A stretch of 64,000 bases of DNA from Candidatus Methanoperedens sp. BLZ2 (GTDB lineage: Archaea > Halobacteriota > Methanosarcinia > Methanosarcinales > Methanoperedenaceae): the NCBI RefSeq assembly GCF_002487355.1, contig NZ_NTMG01000067.1, forward strand, positions 1-64,000, read 5' to 3'. This document shows positions 1 through 8,249 of the stretch, in pieces; position 1 is the first letter of the stretch, and every line of letters starts with the position of its first letter. Position numbers and translations under genes: made by a program. The notes under the pieces were generated by a model. It was not told the origin of the DNA and made no database searches. It was given only the letters and a program-made list of their open reading frames with translations.

Positions 1-16
1 AATGTAGAACTAGTGA

Positions 17-301
17 TTTTTTTTAAAAATAGGAAGTTTTGGGACAGCCTGTATTAAAGCTGAATTGAAAATTATCTGCAACAAAGAATTATTAAACACA
101 ATACATGATAGATGGATTATCTCTGAAAATATTTGTTATAATTTACCGCCAATAAATACAATATATCAAGGTCAATATGCAGAGATTAAACCCACTAAGA
201 ACAGTCCTCCTTTTGAAAATTGGTGGACAAACAGCCATGATATTTTATTAGAATGGGAAGAAATAAAGAAGCATTTAGTTGAAAAAAATAATTATAAATA
301 A
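17..301 (+). pseudogene. C-terminal fragment of an unidentified protein
   Basis: The reading frame is open from position 17, just after an in-frame TGA at 14-16, to the TAA at 299-301. The only usual start codon is TTG at 65, and that would cut into a segment that already reads like continuous protein (FGTACIKAELKIICNKEL). The motif HDRWIIS near the middle resembles segments of phospholipase D-like or nuclease-associated proteins, but this is a weak resemblance. I read it as the decayed 3' end of a larger gene, although a real 78-residue protein starting at TTG cannot be excluded. Confidence 0.35.
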
Positions 302-471
302 ATTTGCATCAAAATATATGAGGTCTGTATGTAGCCTTTTTTCGGAAATTAGTATAACTAAACTTACGCATTTCCATCTTTCCATAAATGACATGGCACG
401 CTAGGAAAGCTCAAATAAGTTATATGCTGCCACCATATAATTATATATAGGTTAAAAATCCTATTTATACT

Positions 472-801
472 GTGCCAGAAAGAACCATCAGAGAGACAAG
501 AATACTTGCTGAAGATGAGATCATTGACATCTCAGTGAAGCAGGTACCAATCTCGTCTGAAATCCCGCACGGTGTTAGATACAGTTTCAATTACCGTGTG
601 AGAACCAGCCAAGGATGGAAGACTTTGATACGCTTTGATAATGCACATACAATAAAAGGACACAATAAACGAGATCACAGGCATACGTTTGAAAATGAGG
701 CGCAGGAGATAGATTTTAACAGCCCAAAAAAATTAATTGAAGAGATAATGAGTTTTATAGACGCTAATCGGAGGGTAATCGATGAAATTAAAAGACGTTG
801 A
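472..801 (+). CDS. TumE-like toxin (DUF6516 family)
   Basis: A 109-residue soluble protein starting at GTG. The N-terminal basic strand region and the central segment YRVRTSQGWKTLIRFDNAHT followed by a conserved His-rich stretch (GHNKRDHRHTF) are typical of the TumE/DUF6516 family, described as the toxin half of type II toxin-antitoxin pairs. It overlaps the next gene by 20 bases, which suggests coupled translation with the putative antitoxin. The assignment rests on recognition of family pattern and the gene pair; toxicity is inferred, not shown. Confidence 0.65.
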   Translation: MPERTIRETRILAEDEIIDISVKQVPISSEIPHGVRYSFNYRVRTSQGWKTLIRFDNAHTIKGHNKRDHRHTFENEAQEIDFNSPKKLIEEIMSFIDANRRVIDEIKRR

Positions 802-1162
802 AATTATAGTTATGAGTGATGAGGAATACGGGGAGCACCTTGACCAGTTATTTGAAAGAGTGAAGCGCGGTGAGATTCGCGAACCAGAGCCGCATAAGAT
901 AGTGACTCGTACAGCAGAGGATATTGGAAAGATATTAACCCATGAGCGCCTGCGCCTGCTTCATATCATAAAAGAGAAGAAGCCTGAATCCATCAGTGAA
1001 CTTGCAAGGATGCTAAAACGCAAAGAATCGAATGTGCATAATGATCTTACTTTCCTGGAGGGAATAGGTCTCCTGGAGCTTAAGGAAGGAAAAAATCACG
1101 TCAGGAAAGTGCCTGTTGTTGATTACGATGCGCTGCATATTACGGTTCCGTTGACGGCTTAG
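782..1162 (+). CDS. TumA-like HTH antitoxin / transcriptional regulator
   Basis: A 126-residue protein with a C-terminal winged helix-turn-helix (ERLRLLHIIKEKKPESISELARMLKRKESNVHNDLTFLEGIGLLEL), matching the HVO_A0114-type DNA-binding proteins that accompany TumE toxins in archaea. The acidic N-terminal part is the likely toxin-binding segment. It starts inside the end of the toxin gene, and a TAG stop is followed two bases later by the next ATG, so the three genes 472-1380 look like one transcript. Autoregulation by the HTH would be expected for this class. Confidence 0.7.
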   Translation: MKLKDVEIIVMSDEEYGEHLDQLFERVKRGEIREPEPHKIVTRTAEDIGKILTHERLRLLHIIKEKKPESISELARMLKRKESNVHNDLTFLEGIGLLELKEGKNHVRKVPVVDYDALHITVPLTA

Positions 1163-1164
1163 AT

Positions 1165-1380
1165 ATGAAAATCAGTTATAACAGAAAGAATGATATTCTA
1201 ATTTATGAAGTAAGTGAAGAACCTATAGATTATGCGCAAGAAGTCGGTCCTATCATAGTTCACTTTTCAAAAAAAGGAAAACCTGTTTTAATGGAAATCC
1301 TGGATGCAAGCGAGTTCCTTGCAGAGACTTCAAAGATCACAATGAGAGCCTCAGATGAAACTCCTGTGGAAGCTTTATAA
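1165..1380 (+). CDS. DUF2283 family small protein
   Basis: A 71-residue protein with the DUF2283 pattern: N-terminal MKISYNRKNDILIYEVS, then an acidic EEPIDYAQEVGP segment and the IVHFSKKGKPVLMEILDASEFL strand pair. DUF2283 proteins are often encoded beside DUF4258 proteins as a putative antitoxin-like partner. Here it follows a TumE/TumA-like pair directly, with its ATG two bases after the TAG of the regulator. Whether it belongs functionally to that pair or was acquired separately cannot be told from the sequence. Confidence 0.65.
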   Translation: MKISYNRKNDILIYEVSEEPIDYAQEVGPIIVHFSKKGKPVLMEILDASEFLAETSKITMRASDETPVEAL

Positions 1381-1461
1381 TAAAACAACATTGAATATTC
1401 AGACAAGCTCTAAAATACCCAAACTGGTCAAATAAAACTAACAATAAAGGAAATTAATAAC

Positions 1462-2259
1462 ATGCAATTAATCGGGATAAAAACACCTCTTATAATACCG
1501 GGCGATGATATTGCAGTGGTGCTGTGCGATGCTATGGAAACAGCACGAATAACACCGCAGGAAAATGATATTTTCGTTCTTGCAGAATCAGCGGTAGCAA
1601 CCGCAGAAGGTCGCGTTGTGAAGTTAGACACGGTAAAACCCTCTAAAAAAGCTATTGAACTCTCAAAGACATATCAAAATGACCCGCGGAAAATGGAGCT
1701 GATCATGAGGGAATCCGATGAGATCCTTGGAGGGATACCAGGTGTGGTTGTGACTATTACAAAAGGTGTGCTCTCACCAAGCGCAGGGATCGATAATTCA
1801 AATGCTCCTGAAGGTTATGTTGTGCTGCTTCCGGCTGATCCAGAGAAGAGCGCAATTGGGATACGCAAGAAGCTTATGAAAAAATACAATTGCAATATTG
1901 CAGTAATTGTGGGCGATAGCCGAACGCAGCCCCTGCGTCTTGGGTGTGTGGGTATTGCGCTTGGCTGTGCAGGTATCGAGCCGGTCGAGGATATTCGGGG
2001 GCGCAAAGACCTCTTCGGAAAACCGCTTTTAATTACAAGGCGCGCCACTGCGGATAACCTGGTTTCTGCAGCGCAAATAATCATGGGTGAAGCTGATGAG
2101 AGCACTCCGGCAGTGCTTATTCGGGATGCTCCTGCAGTATTCATAGATGGCAGCGCGGATATCCCGCAGATCCCCAGGGAAGAATGCCTTTATTTTGCCT
2201 GTTTTGACAGGACTGGAAATAGAATTTTTAACAAGCCCGGAATAAATGTAAAACAATAA
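1462..2259 (+). CDS. cofE: Coenzyme F420-0:L-glutamate ligase
   Basis: A 265-residue protein of normal CofE length. It joins L-glutamate residues to F420-0 with GTP hydrolysis, completing the polyglutamate tail of coenzyme F420, the hydride carrier of methanogens and relatives. Recognisable signatures are the N-terminal GIKTPLIIPGDDI segment, AESAVATAEGR, the SPSAGIDNSNAPEGYVVLLP loop and the VIVGDSRTQPLRLGCVGIALGCAG segment that forms the nucleotide and metal site. An AAAGGA ribosome-binding site lies upstream of the ATG. It reads into the aldolase gene with a 58-base gap. Confidence 0.93.
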   Translation: MQLIGIKTPLIIPGDDIAVVLCDAMETARITPQENDIFVLAESAVATAEGRVVKLDTVKPSKKAIELSKTYQNDPRKMELIMRESDEILGGIPGVVVTITKGVLSPSAGIDNSNAPEGYVVLLPADPEKSAIGIRKKLMKKYNCNIAVIVGDSRTQPLRLGCVGIALGCAGIEPVEDIRGRKDLFGKPLLITRRATADNLVSAAQIIMGEADESTPAVLIRDAPAVFIDGSADIPQIPREECLYFACFDRTGNRIFNKPGINVKQ

Positions 2260-2317
2260 ATTTTTAATATCTTGAAACATTTAAGGAAGAAGAGAAAATA
2301 TCTAAAATGAGGGAATT

Positions 2318-3502
2318 ATGGCATTTGTTCAAACATTAATGAATTCTAAGAAACATATTGATGAAGCTGATCTTAAAATCGATATTGAGAAAAATGTGGC
2401 TTTGCGGCCAAGACTTGAGAAAATGCAGTTTTTGGAAAGCGGAGTTGAAGCAAACCTTTACCGCATGCTTTATTCCCATGGCCCTGGGAATGGTACAGCA
2501 CTTTTCATGCCTTTTGACCAGAAAAGTTCCGAACATGGTCCTGGCCATGAATTCCTGTGGGAAAACGATGAGGCAGGCGCAGATGAAATAAATCTCAGGG
2601 GAAAAGGCTCGGCAGACATGCGATCTATTGCAGAATTGGTGAATTGCGGCAATTTTTCAGGATATGTCCTGCACCCTGGCAATGTAAGGCAGTTCAAGCA
2701 CTTATTCAGGCCTGATATTCCTTTGATATACAAGATCGATGGACACATTTCGCAGCCGCAGAGCGCAGGATTTATGTCAACTGTGGGCACAATTGAAGAA
2801 GCGCTTAAATACGGTGCGTCAGCTATCGGTTTGACAATATATCCGGGGGGAGAACACATAAAAGCAGACCTTGAGAGGGCAGCAGAAATCATCAGAAAGG
2901 CTCATGATGCGGGTCTTGTTGCTGTGGTATGGGCTTATGCAAGGGGGCTGGGATTGGATGAGAAGACCGGATTCAAGGATAAAGAAGGTGAATTCCAGGG
3001 TGTGACGCAGGCTGATAGCCTGTACTGGACACATTATGCTGTTTCGATAGCTTCCGGATTACTGGGAGCAGATATTGTCAAGACCAAATATCCGGCAAAA
3101 GTAAAGCCTGACAACCGGAGAGCATACGATTCACATATAGAGGGTCTTGCAAAAAAGAACTCAAGCATGATCGCTTACAAATACCTTGAACCCAAAAATG
3201 CACAGACTTCATTGACAGCAGACCAGGAAATATTCAGGGCAAGCATTGTTGTGCAGGCCGCTCCTCATTCTATTGTTATTTTTTCAGGCGGGCCTAAACT
3301 GCCAGGTAATCCGACCGAGAGTCTCGTAAAACAAACGGAAATTGTCATGAAAGCAGGTGCAGAAGGCGGCATATATGGGCGAAACATCTGGGGTTTGCCT
3401 GTTAAAGACGGATTAGAAGCAGCCCGTGCGGTGAATGAAGTTATAAGCAAACCGGAATTTCATAGGAAGCTGATACAAGCGAGGTTTATGGGATACGAAT
3501 AA
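2318..3502 (+). CDS. Class I fructose-bisphosphate aldolase (FbaB/DhnA type)
   Basis: A 394-residue protein, longer than the compact archaeal aldolases of about 260-300 residues and closer to the FbaB type. It should cleave or form fructose 1,6-bisphosphate through a Schiff base. The likely Schiff-base lysine lies in GADIVKTKYPA. Phosphate-binding glycine-rich loops appear at VIFSGGPKLPGNP and GAEGGIYGRNIWG near the C terminus, as in the TIM-barrel DhnA family. A GAGGG ribosome-binding site precedes the ATG. It probably serves gluconeogenesis here; DHAP-dependent relatives such as those making shikimate precursors are an alternative. Confidence 0.85.
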   Translation: MAFVQTLMNSKKHIDEADLKIDIEKNVALRPRLEKMQFLESGVEANLYRMLYSHGPGNGTALFMPFDQKSSEHGPGHEFLWENDEAGADEINLRGKGSADMRSIAELVNCGNFSGYVLHPGNVRQFKHLFRPDIPLIYKIDGHISQPQSAGFMSTVGTIEEALKYGASAIGLTIYPGGEHIKADLERAAEIIRKAHDAGLVAVVWAYARGLGLDEKTGFKDKEGEFQGVTQADSLYWTHYAVSIASGLLGADIVKTKYPAKVKPDNRRAYDSHIEGLAKKNSSMIAYKYLEPKNAQTSLTADQEIFRASIVVQAAPHSIVIFSGGPKLPGNPTESLVKQTEIVMKAGAEGGIYGRNIWGLPVKDGLEAARAVNEVISKPEFHRKLIQARFMGYE

Positions 3503-3728
3503 ATATTGTAGATAAAGTAAACGAAAAAAAGAAAGTTTAGATATGCAGATTCAATCCAGCAAGATTTTAGACTGCATATCCAAGACTTACATGCTTCTTT
3601 TAGTGTGTAAGTTCAAATAAAGTTTTCGTTGTGGTGAATGGAGATTATGATAGTGGAACTCTTCAAGTTTTTACTTAAATCAGAATATTAGTAAAAAATT
3701 CATAAATTGGAATTTATAGGAGATGACC

Positions 3729-3839
3729 ATGGAAGAACTTATAGGAAAATTCGAATGGTGGATATTTAGGATAACATTTCTAATCTTTATGTTATATGAA
3801 TGTTTTAGATTTCTGAAATTTATTTTCGCGCATAAGTGA
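3729..3839 (+). CDS. Putative 36-residue single-span membrane protein
   Basis: ATG preceded by a good ribosome-binding site (TAGGAGATG, 6-8 bases upstream). The product is MEELIGKFEWWIFRITFLIF followed by MLYECFRFLKFIFAHK: an acidic N terminus, one hydrophobic span rich in aromatic residues and a basic end. It sits alone in a roughly 500-base gap between the aldolase gene and the next gene on the other strand. No family is recognised. The Shine-Dalgarno site and the amphipathic layout support a real gene, but at this length chance cannot be excluded. Confidence 0.4.
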   Translation: MEELIGKFEWWIFRITFLIFMLYECFRFLKFIFAHK

Positions 3840-4020
3840 AACTAACTTCATGATTATCTAAGCATATTTTCCAATCTAGAAATTGTTTATTACTTATTAA
3901 ACTTTAATGTAACTACAAAAATTCGATACGAACTCGTGAGTTGGTTGTGAGTTCGTTGAATTAGTTGATTTGGGGGAAACCTATAGATTGCGAAAAAAGA
4001 ATAACAAAAATGGTTTAAAA

Positions 4021-4167
4021 TTAATAACCACTTTTGGAATAAAACCGCATTCCAAAATGTTCACACTGACCGGCTTCGCAATCCTCCTCTTGCCGCTTTT
4101 CACAATGTGAAATCGTTAGAAGTCTTATAGCCATATCATGTTTTTGGCAGTATGGTGAAACTATCAT
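4021..4167 (-). CDS. Small cysteine-rich protein (48 residues)
   Basis: The ATG at 4167 is preceded by a perfect AGGAGG (complement of 4174-4179) at ideal spacing. The product has four cysteines and several histidines (SPYCQKHD, SHCEKRQEEDC, EAGQCEHFGMRF), a layout that could bind a metal ion. No family is recognised. The gene has its own AT-rich upstream region and is followed by the end of the small membrane-protein gene region on the other strand. The very strong ribosome-binding site is the main support. Confidence 0.6.
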   Translation of the reverse strand: MIVSPYCQKHDMAIRLLTISHCEKRQEEDCEAGQCEHFGMRFYSKSGY

Positions 4168-4313
4168 TTTATTCCTCCTTTTATGTCAGCGATTATTAAT
4201 TAATCGTTAACAATATGTAAATAATTCCTATGGTATATATTATTAACCCATAATTATATAATTGTGATTATCATCATCATCATACGATAACAGTTGAATA
4301 AAAACGATAAGCT

Positions 4314-4832
4314 TTACCAGCTTTTTCCGAATTTTTCCCGGAAAATAAGTTGATCAAGTTCTTTCCTTTCTGAAAGCCTTTTCTTATCAACAGGATGCCC
4401 CAGGGCGACTACAGCCATTAATTCAAATGAATCCGGAGCTTCAAGGACTTTATTGACATTTTCCTTATTCTCCAGTATCTCGCCGAGCCATACTCCCCCA
4501 AGTCCCATGGAATGAATGGCAAGGAGCATATTCTGGATACATGCGCCTATTGATTGTACATCTTTTACATAATGGTACATGTGGTCTTTATCCAGGAAAA
4601 CAACTATCAAAAGGGGTGCTTTTTTAATAGTAGGGCCATATTTGGTAAGATTTGATAATGCGACCTTTGTTCCGGACTCACGTACTGTAATAAATCGCCA
4701 TGCCTGGTTGTTCAAACCCGACGGTGCCCATCTTCCGGCCTCCAGGATTTGTAATAATTTCTCATCACTCACATTTTCATCATTAAATCCACGAACACTG
4801 CGTCTTGATTTTATTGCTTCTATTGTATCCAT
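4314..4832 (-). CDS. Nitroreductase family protein
   Basis: A 172-residue FMN-dependent oxidoreductase of the nitroreductase fold. The N-terminal TIEAIKSRRSVRGF is the FMN phosphate-binding arginine motif, WAPSGLNNQAWRF follows, and GGVWLGEI with the C-terminal MAVVALGHP segment completes the signature. I chose the ATG at 4832, which follows GGTGAT and gives the normal family start; longer reading to 4928 adds an unrelated sequence that overlaps the upstream gene. Substrate is unknown; F420- or NAD(P)H-linked reduction of quinone-like or nitro compounds is typical of the family. Confidence 0.87.
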   Translation of the reverse strand: MDTIEAIKSRRSVRGFNDENVSDEKLLQILEAGRWAPSGLNNQAWRFITVRESGTKVALSNLTKYGPTIKKAPLLIVVFLDKDHMYHYVKDVQSIGACIQNMLLAIHSMGLGGVWLGEILENKENVNKVLEAPDSFELMAVVALGHPVDKKRLSERKELDQLIFREKFGKSW

Positions 4833-4836
4833 TTTA

Positions 4837-5172
4837 TCACCCATACATAAGAGGATCAGGAGGCGCCGTTTGCAGCATAGGAATAAGATTTTCAGCTGAG
4901 ATCGGGAAAACTGCTTTAATTTCTTCACCGCATATTGGACATTTCCTTGATAAATTCAGGGGAGTTACCCGGATCATTTCCTCGTATATAGATTCGGAAA
5001 TATATGTACTGACTGTCTGGGTGGTCTGTCCGATATCAAATTCCCCGCCTGATAGAAAATTATAATAAGTAATTTTTTCGGAAAATCCACATTTGCATTT
5101 TAACTCGATCTTATTTTTCAAAAAATTGTTTGTCCTGTTTTTTCGTGATAATGAAATAATTGTATCTTTCAT
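4837..5172 (-). CDS. Zinc-ribbon-like hypothetical protein
   Basis: A 111-residue protein with two cysteine pairs, KCKCGF near residue 27 and RKCPICGEE near residue 78, a spacing that fits a CpxC-type zinc ribbon with an inserted segment. It ends five bases before the nitroreductase start and is probably co-transcribed with it. No specific function can be given; zinc ribbons of this sort occur in nucleic-acid-binding and scaffold proteins. Confidence 0.6.
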   Translation of the reverse strand: MKDTIISLSRKNRTNNFLKNKIELKCKCGFSEKITYYNFLSGGEFDIGQTTQTVSTYISESIYEEMIRVTPLNLSRKCPICGEEIKAVFPISAENLIPMLQTAPPDPLMYG

Positions 5173-5282
5173 CTATCCATAGATTCATTTCCATGTACTA
5201 AATTATTTCGTAGTGCTGGACTCAATCCAAAAATTAAATTGCATGGCAAAAGCACATAAAGGTTAAACACTTTTTAAATACC

Positions 5283-5765
5283 ATGAATGTTATCGGAATC
5301 GACCCAGGGCTTGCAACTGTAGGCTTTGGAGTGATAAGGACAGAAAACGGGAACATTACTCCTATAAGCTACGGCTGTATCAGGACATCCGCAGATAAAC
5401 AAACACCCGAGCGCCTTCTGGAGATATTTAACGAAATAACATCTCTTTTTGAAAAATACAAACCAGAGGTTATTGCAGTTGAAAAACTCTTTTTCAGTAA
5501 GAATGTCACTAATGGGTTGAGCGTAAGCGAGGCAAGAGGTGTAATTTTCCTTGCAGCACAGCAGCGCAATATCCCGATCTTTGAATATACCCCAAACCAG
5601 GTGAAGCAGGCAATAACGGGTTCGGGAAGGGCTGACAAGAAACAGGTACAGGAGATGATCAAGAGGCTCCTTGGCCTTGATGAGATACCAAAACCGGATG
5701 ATGCTGCTGATGGCCTGTCGATTGCTTTATGTCATATAAACATGAAAAAATTTGCTTTAGATTAA
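5283..5765 (+). CDS. ruvC: Crossover junction endodeoxyribonuclease RuvC
   Basis: A 160-residue Holliday-junction resolvase of the bacterial RuvC family. The RNase H-like catalytic acids are all visible: D7 in IGIDPGLATVGFG, E67 in VIAVEKLFF, and D139/D140 and D143 in KPDDAADGLSIALCH. The length is normal. Archaea normally resolve junctions with Hjc, so this gene, with ruvA and ruvB downstream on the same strand, is probably of bacterial origin. It is separated from ruvA by a 2.8-kb block of accessory genes on the other strand. Confidence 0.93.
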   Translation: MNVIGIDPGLATVGFGVIRTENGNITPISYGCIRTSADKQTPERLLEIFNEITSLFEKYKPEVIAVEKLFFSKNVTNGLSVSEARGVIFLAAQQRNIPIFEYTPNQVKQAITGSGRADKKQVQEMIKRLLGLDEIPKPDDAADGLSIALCHINMKKFALD

Positions 5766-6003
5766 ATCGGTAATGGTTAACATGGGGGTTAATAAATCGT
5801 TTGTTTTAATCGTATTAGAATAACTGAAACCACATACTCTAACGGTCTGTTTCATAAGTTCGTTCGTACTGTTTATTTATTATTTAGAGTAGAACAACTC
5901 AACAACGCCCCAACATACCGATTTAAGGTTAGATTCAGGCGCAGATAAACAACTTGTAAGGATTTCTTTAAGTTAGGGAATATAAAAAATTTGCAAGACT
6001 TTG

Positions 6004-6573
6004 TCATACAACGTTTGGAGTAATGTTTATTTTGAATCTATCAAGCAAGTTTATTTTTGTATCATAAAAATTTACAATAATTATACCAATGATCTCATCT
6101 ATTGTAATTGGAGATACTTTATAATGTGGTCCATTGTGGTCTAATAATTCTGGAACTTTTTGTATATGGGAGCTATATTCTTTTTTGACTCCAACATGCA
6201 AATGATACTGTGGTTTCTTAAGTTTATCAGATAGGCTACTTTTCTCTTTTTTCATCTCATCTATACCCTTTGCCAGCTTTGCAGTATCTGCTTTATCAGC
6301 GCTACTTTTTTCTTTTTCCATCTCATAAAAAAAGAAATAACCGGAGTTTCTCTTATACTCATATCCATAGTTCGTTTTTTTGATTTCATTATTATTTATT
6401 TCCAAATATTCAAAAGTTTCTAGAATGGATTCATCCTTAAAGACAACTATCCAATTTATAAAAAGATTTTTTGGATCATTTGATATTTCATCTTTTGCAG
6501 ACTTAACAATTTCGCTAAGCTTTGATCGAAAAATTCCTTTCTGATTTGAATAATAGTCACCAAAAGCTGACAT
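6004..6573 (-). CDS. Hypothetical protein, third gene of a DUF3467 cassette
   Basis: A 189-residue, lysine-rich soluble protein. It has a predicted strand-rich N-terminal half (NLFINWIVVFKDESILETFEYLEI), a charged coiled segment around residues 85-115 with a repeated EKEKSSADKA/KKEKSSLSDK pattern, and a C-terminal part (YHLHVGVKKEY, LLDHNGPHYKVSP, IIGIIIVNFYD) that resembles the C-terminal halves of small toxin-like families such as DUF6516. It starts nine bases after the preceding gene, so the three genes 6004-7345 form one unit. Base composition is AT-rich compared with the ruv genes. Confidence 0.6.
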   Translation of the reverse strand: MSAFGDYYSNQKGIFRSKLSEIVKSAKDEISNDPKNLFINWIVVFKDESILETFEYLEINNNEIKKTNYGYEYKRNSGYFFFYEMEKEKSSADKADTAKLAKGIDEMKKEKSSLSDKLKKPQYHLHVGVKKEYSSHIQKVPELLDHNGPHYKVSPITIDEIIGIIIVNFYDTKINLLDRFKINITPNVV

Positions 6574-6582
6574 TTTTTCAAC

Positions 6583-7047
6583 TTACATAAAATATTTTTG
6601 TTTCCACATCTCGTAATAAGTTGCCCATTTCAATGTATCTAAATTATCTATTGCCTTTCCTTGTTTCCAATCCGAATAAAACTTATCCGAAGTCTTATTA
6701 TACTTCTTTTCAAAAGCAAGTAATTTGTTTCTTATATCGTTACGAGTGATTATTCTTGGAAGCACGTCTATTTGTCTTGAAGAAGTAGCCGAGGAAAAAC
6801 GTTCAATTCTTTTTCTTGATAGTGCAGAGTTTGACAACAATATAAGACCTTCCTTTATAGGCATTCGTGAACCAATTTCTAGATGTTTTAAATCATTATT
6901 AGTTCTCCCAAAGGTTACAGAGGTAATCTCTTTGGAGTTTTTCCTAGAGATGTTTTCACTGTTTTTAATTTGAGTTGATTTAGGTAAATTATCCAACGTT
7001 TTCAAGGGAATTTTATATTTATTTAAAGATTCGATTAATACCGTCAT
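6583..7047 (-). CDS. Hypothetical protein, second gene of a DUF3467 cassette
   Basis: A 154-residue polar protein starting at the ATG at 7047, two bases after the stop of the DUF3467 gene and preceded by GAGGAA. The C-terminal segment has the pattern ...EKKYNKTSDKFYSDWKQG...DTLKWATYYEMWKQ, which recurs in short helical proteins found in toxin-antitoxin-like contexts. The N-terminal half has low complexity with many Ser, Asn and Lys residues and may be disordered. No catalytic motif is seen. Function unknown. Confidence 0.6.
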   Translation of the reverse strand: MTVLIESLNKYKIPLKTLDNLPKSTQIKNSENISRKNSKEITSVTFGRTNNDLKHLEIGSRMPIKEGLILLSNSALSRKRIERFSSATSSRQIDVLPRIITRNDIRNKLLAFEKKYNKTSDKFYSDWKQGKAIDNLDTLKWATYYEMWKQKYFM

Positions 7048-7048
7048 A

Positions 7049-7345
7049 TTATTCCTCACTTCCCGTTTCAACGGGTTCTTCTCCTTTTAATTGTAGTAAT
7101 AAACTATCTGGAAGAAAAATCTCCTTAAATGTTTCATTATACGATTTTAAACTATTATTTAATAATATACTTAAAGCCAGTGCTTGCTGGGGACTCATTC
7201 GAACCCTTAAAATTTCCTTATCAGATGTTGTACCATCGTTTTGAGGGGTCTGTAACCTAAAGGAAATCAATAGCTCATAAACTGTACCACTAACAGTTAA
7301 GTTATTTGTATATATATCAGGTATTGAATCATTTTCTTCAGTCAT
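7049..7345 (-). CDS. DUF3467 family protein
   Basis: A 98-residue protein with the DUF3467 layout: an N-terminal acidic segment, PDIYTNNLTVSGTVYELLISFRL, a short linker, and RVRMSPQQALALSILLNNSLKSYNETF. DUF3467 proteins are small and uncharacterised, and often lie beside unknown partners in mobile regions. It is the first gene of a tightly packed three-gene unit on the minus strand inserted between ruvC and ruvA. Confidence 0.75.
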   Translation of the reverse strand: MTEENDSIPDIYTNNLTVSGTVYELLISFRLQTPQNDGTTSDKEILRVRMSPQQALALSILLNNSLKSYNETFKEIFLPDSLLLQLKGEEPVETGSEE

Positions 7346-7671
7346 AATTATTCATTCTATTATTTCAATGATATATTAAGCCTTACACTATTTTAAGATA
7401 TGGTAATGATATTATCAGCTCTTGTTCGTTCCTGAGTACGTACTTTTTAAAAGGTTCTATATGGCTGGCATTGAAATCAAAGAATTGGATAATGTTTGGG
7501 TATAAATATAACTACAATTCATCATAACCTGTATAAATTATTCTTAATTTTGGCCACTTATTAAAACCAATATTTATTAAATAGATTTTAAATATCTCAC
7601 TATTTTCATAACCGAAAGACATAAAAATCTATACGTCTTATTTCGGATTGTATTAAGGCAATCAAGTAAGA
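7346..7671. other. Gene-free AT-rich stretch
   Basis: No convincing coding frame on either strand. It must carry the minus-strand promoter of the DUF3467 cassette next to 7346-7400. Together with the hairpin that follows, it separates two unrelated minus-strand units. Confidence 0.5.
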
Positions 7672-7725
7672 GGTGTTGCTGAATAAAGAGGAACGAGTAA
7701 TTGTTCCTCTTTATTCAGCAACACC
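7672..7725. repeat. Perfect 23-bp inverted repeat (8-base loop)
   Basis: The arms 7672-7694 (GGTGTTGCTGAATAAAGAGG plus AAC) and 7703-7725 are exact reverse complements with an 8-base loop. Such a long perfect hairpin exceeds what a normal archaeal terminator needs and has no T-run on either side. It may be the fused ends of a small miniature transposable element, or a protein-binding palindrome. It lies between the membrane-protein gene and the DUF3467 cassette. Confidence 0.9.
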
Positions 7726-7784
7726 AATTTATAACACCATGTATTTCTTTTATTTGTTTATCAAGCGGAGAACATTTAGTTGTC

Positions 7785-8249
7785 TTAAAGTTTAAAAAGA
7801 TGTACTAAATATTCATTAATATATTCATTAATAAACCCAACAGTAAACACAAATCCGAAGTTTATTATTATAAATTTTCGAATCTCAGATAATTGTGGAC
7901 GTGATAAATATATCATTAGTGGACTTATAAGAATTGCTAAAACGAATAAACCACCAAAGGGAAGAATGTTTTCATTTAGAGATCCACCACCACTCATCGT
8001 TATATCTACATTCCATTTTATTGCAGCTATGTAATACCCTAACCAATATATAAAACCAAGAAATACTATTGATGCGCCCAGAATTGCTAAGATGTCTGTT
8101 ACAGATTGTACATTATTTTTAATTTGATTTATTATTCTTTCGTGATTTCCAAAAAGCATATAATTTATGAAAATCAAAAAAACAGCTTCAATTAATATTG
8201 CATAACCTTTCAAACTTTCTAGATAAAATATTATACCATTGTGTACCAT
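7785..8249 (-). CDS. Four-span membrane protein, unknown
   Basis: A 154-residue protein with four hydrophobic segments: about residues 15-33 (GYAILIEAVFLIFINYMLF), 52-75 (ILAILGASIVFLGFIYWLGYYI), 96-117 (LPFGGLFVLAILISPLMIYL) and 126-142 (FIIINFGFVFTVGFIN). No conserved functional residues stand out. It is encoded alone on the minus strand in the accessory block between ruvC and ruvA, in AT-rich sequence. Confidence 0.55.
   Translation of the reverse strand: MVHNGIIFYLESLKGYAILIEAVFLIFINYMLFGNHERIINQIKNNVQSVTDILAILGASIVFLGFIYWLGYYIAAIKWNVDITMSGGGSLNENILPFGGLFVLAILISPLMIYLSRPQLSEIRKFIIINFGFVFTVGFINEYINEYLVHLFKL

Noticed and set aside
4261-4285. ATCATCATC repeats, also at 33000-33018
   Set aside because: One is a short noncoding run and the other codes for a methionine run in the DUF1015 protein; neither suggests a functional repeat.
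4833-4928. N-terminal extension of the nitroreductase to 4928
   Set aside because: It overlaps the upstream gene and lacks family similarity; the ATG at 4832 gives the normal family start.
5942-5955. CGCAGATAAACAA shared between the region after ruvC and ruvC itself (near 5391)
   Set aside because: A 13-base match in AT-rich sequence is too short to support a duplication.
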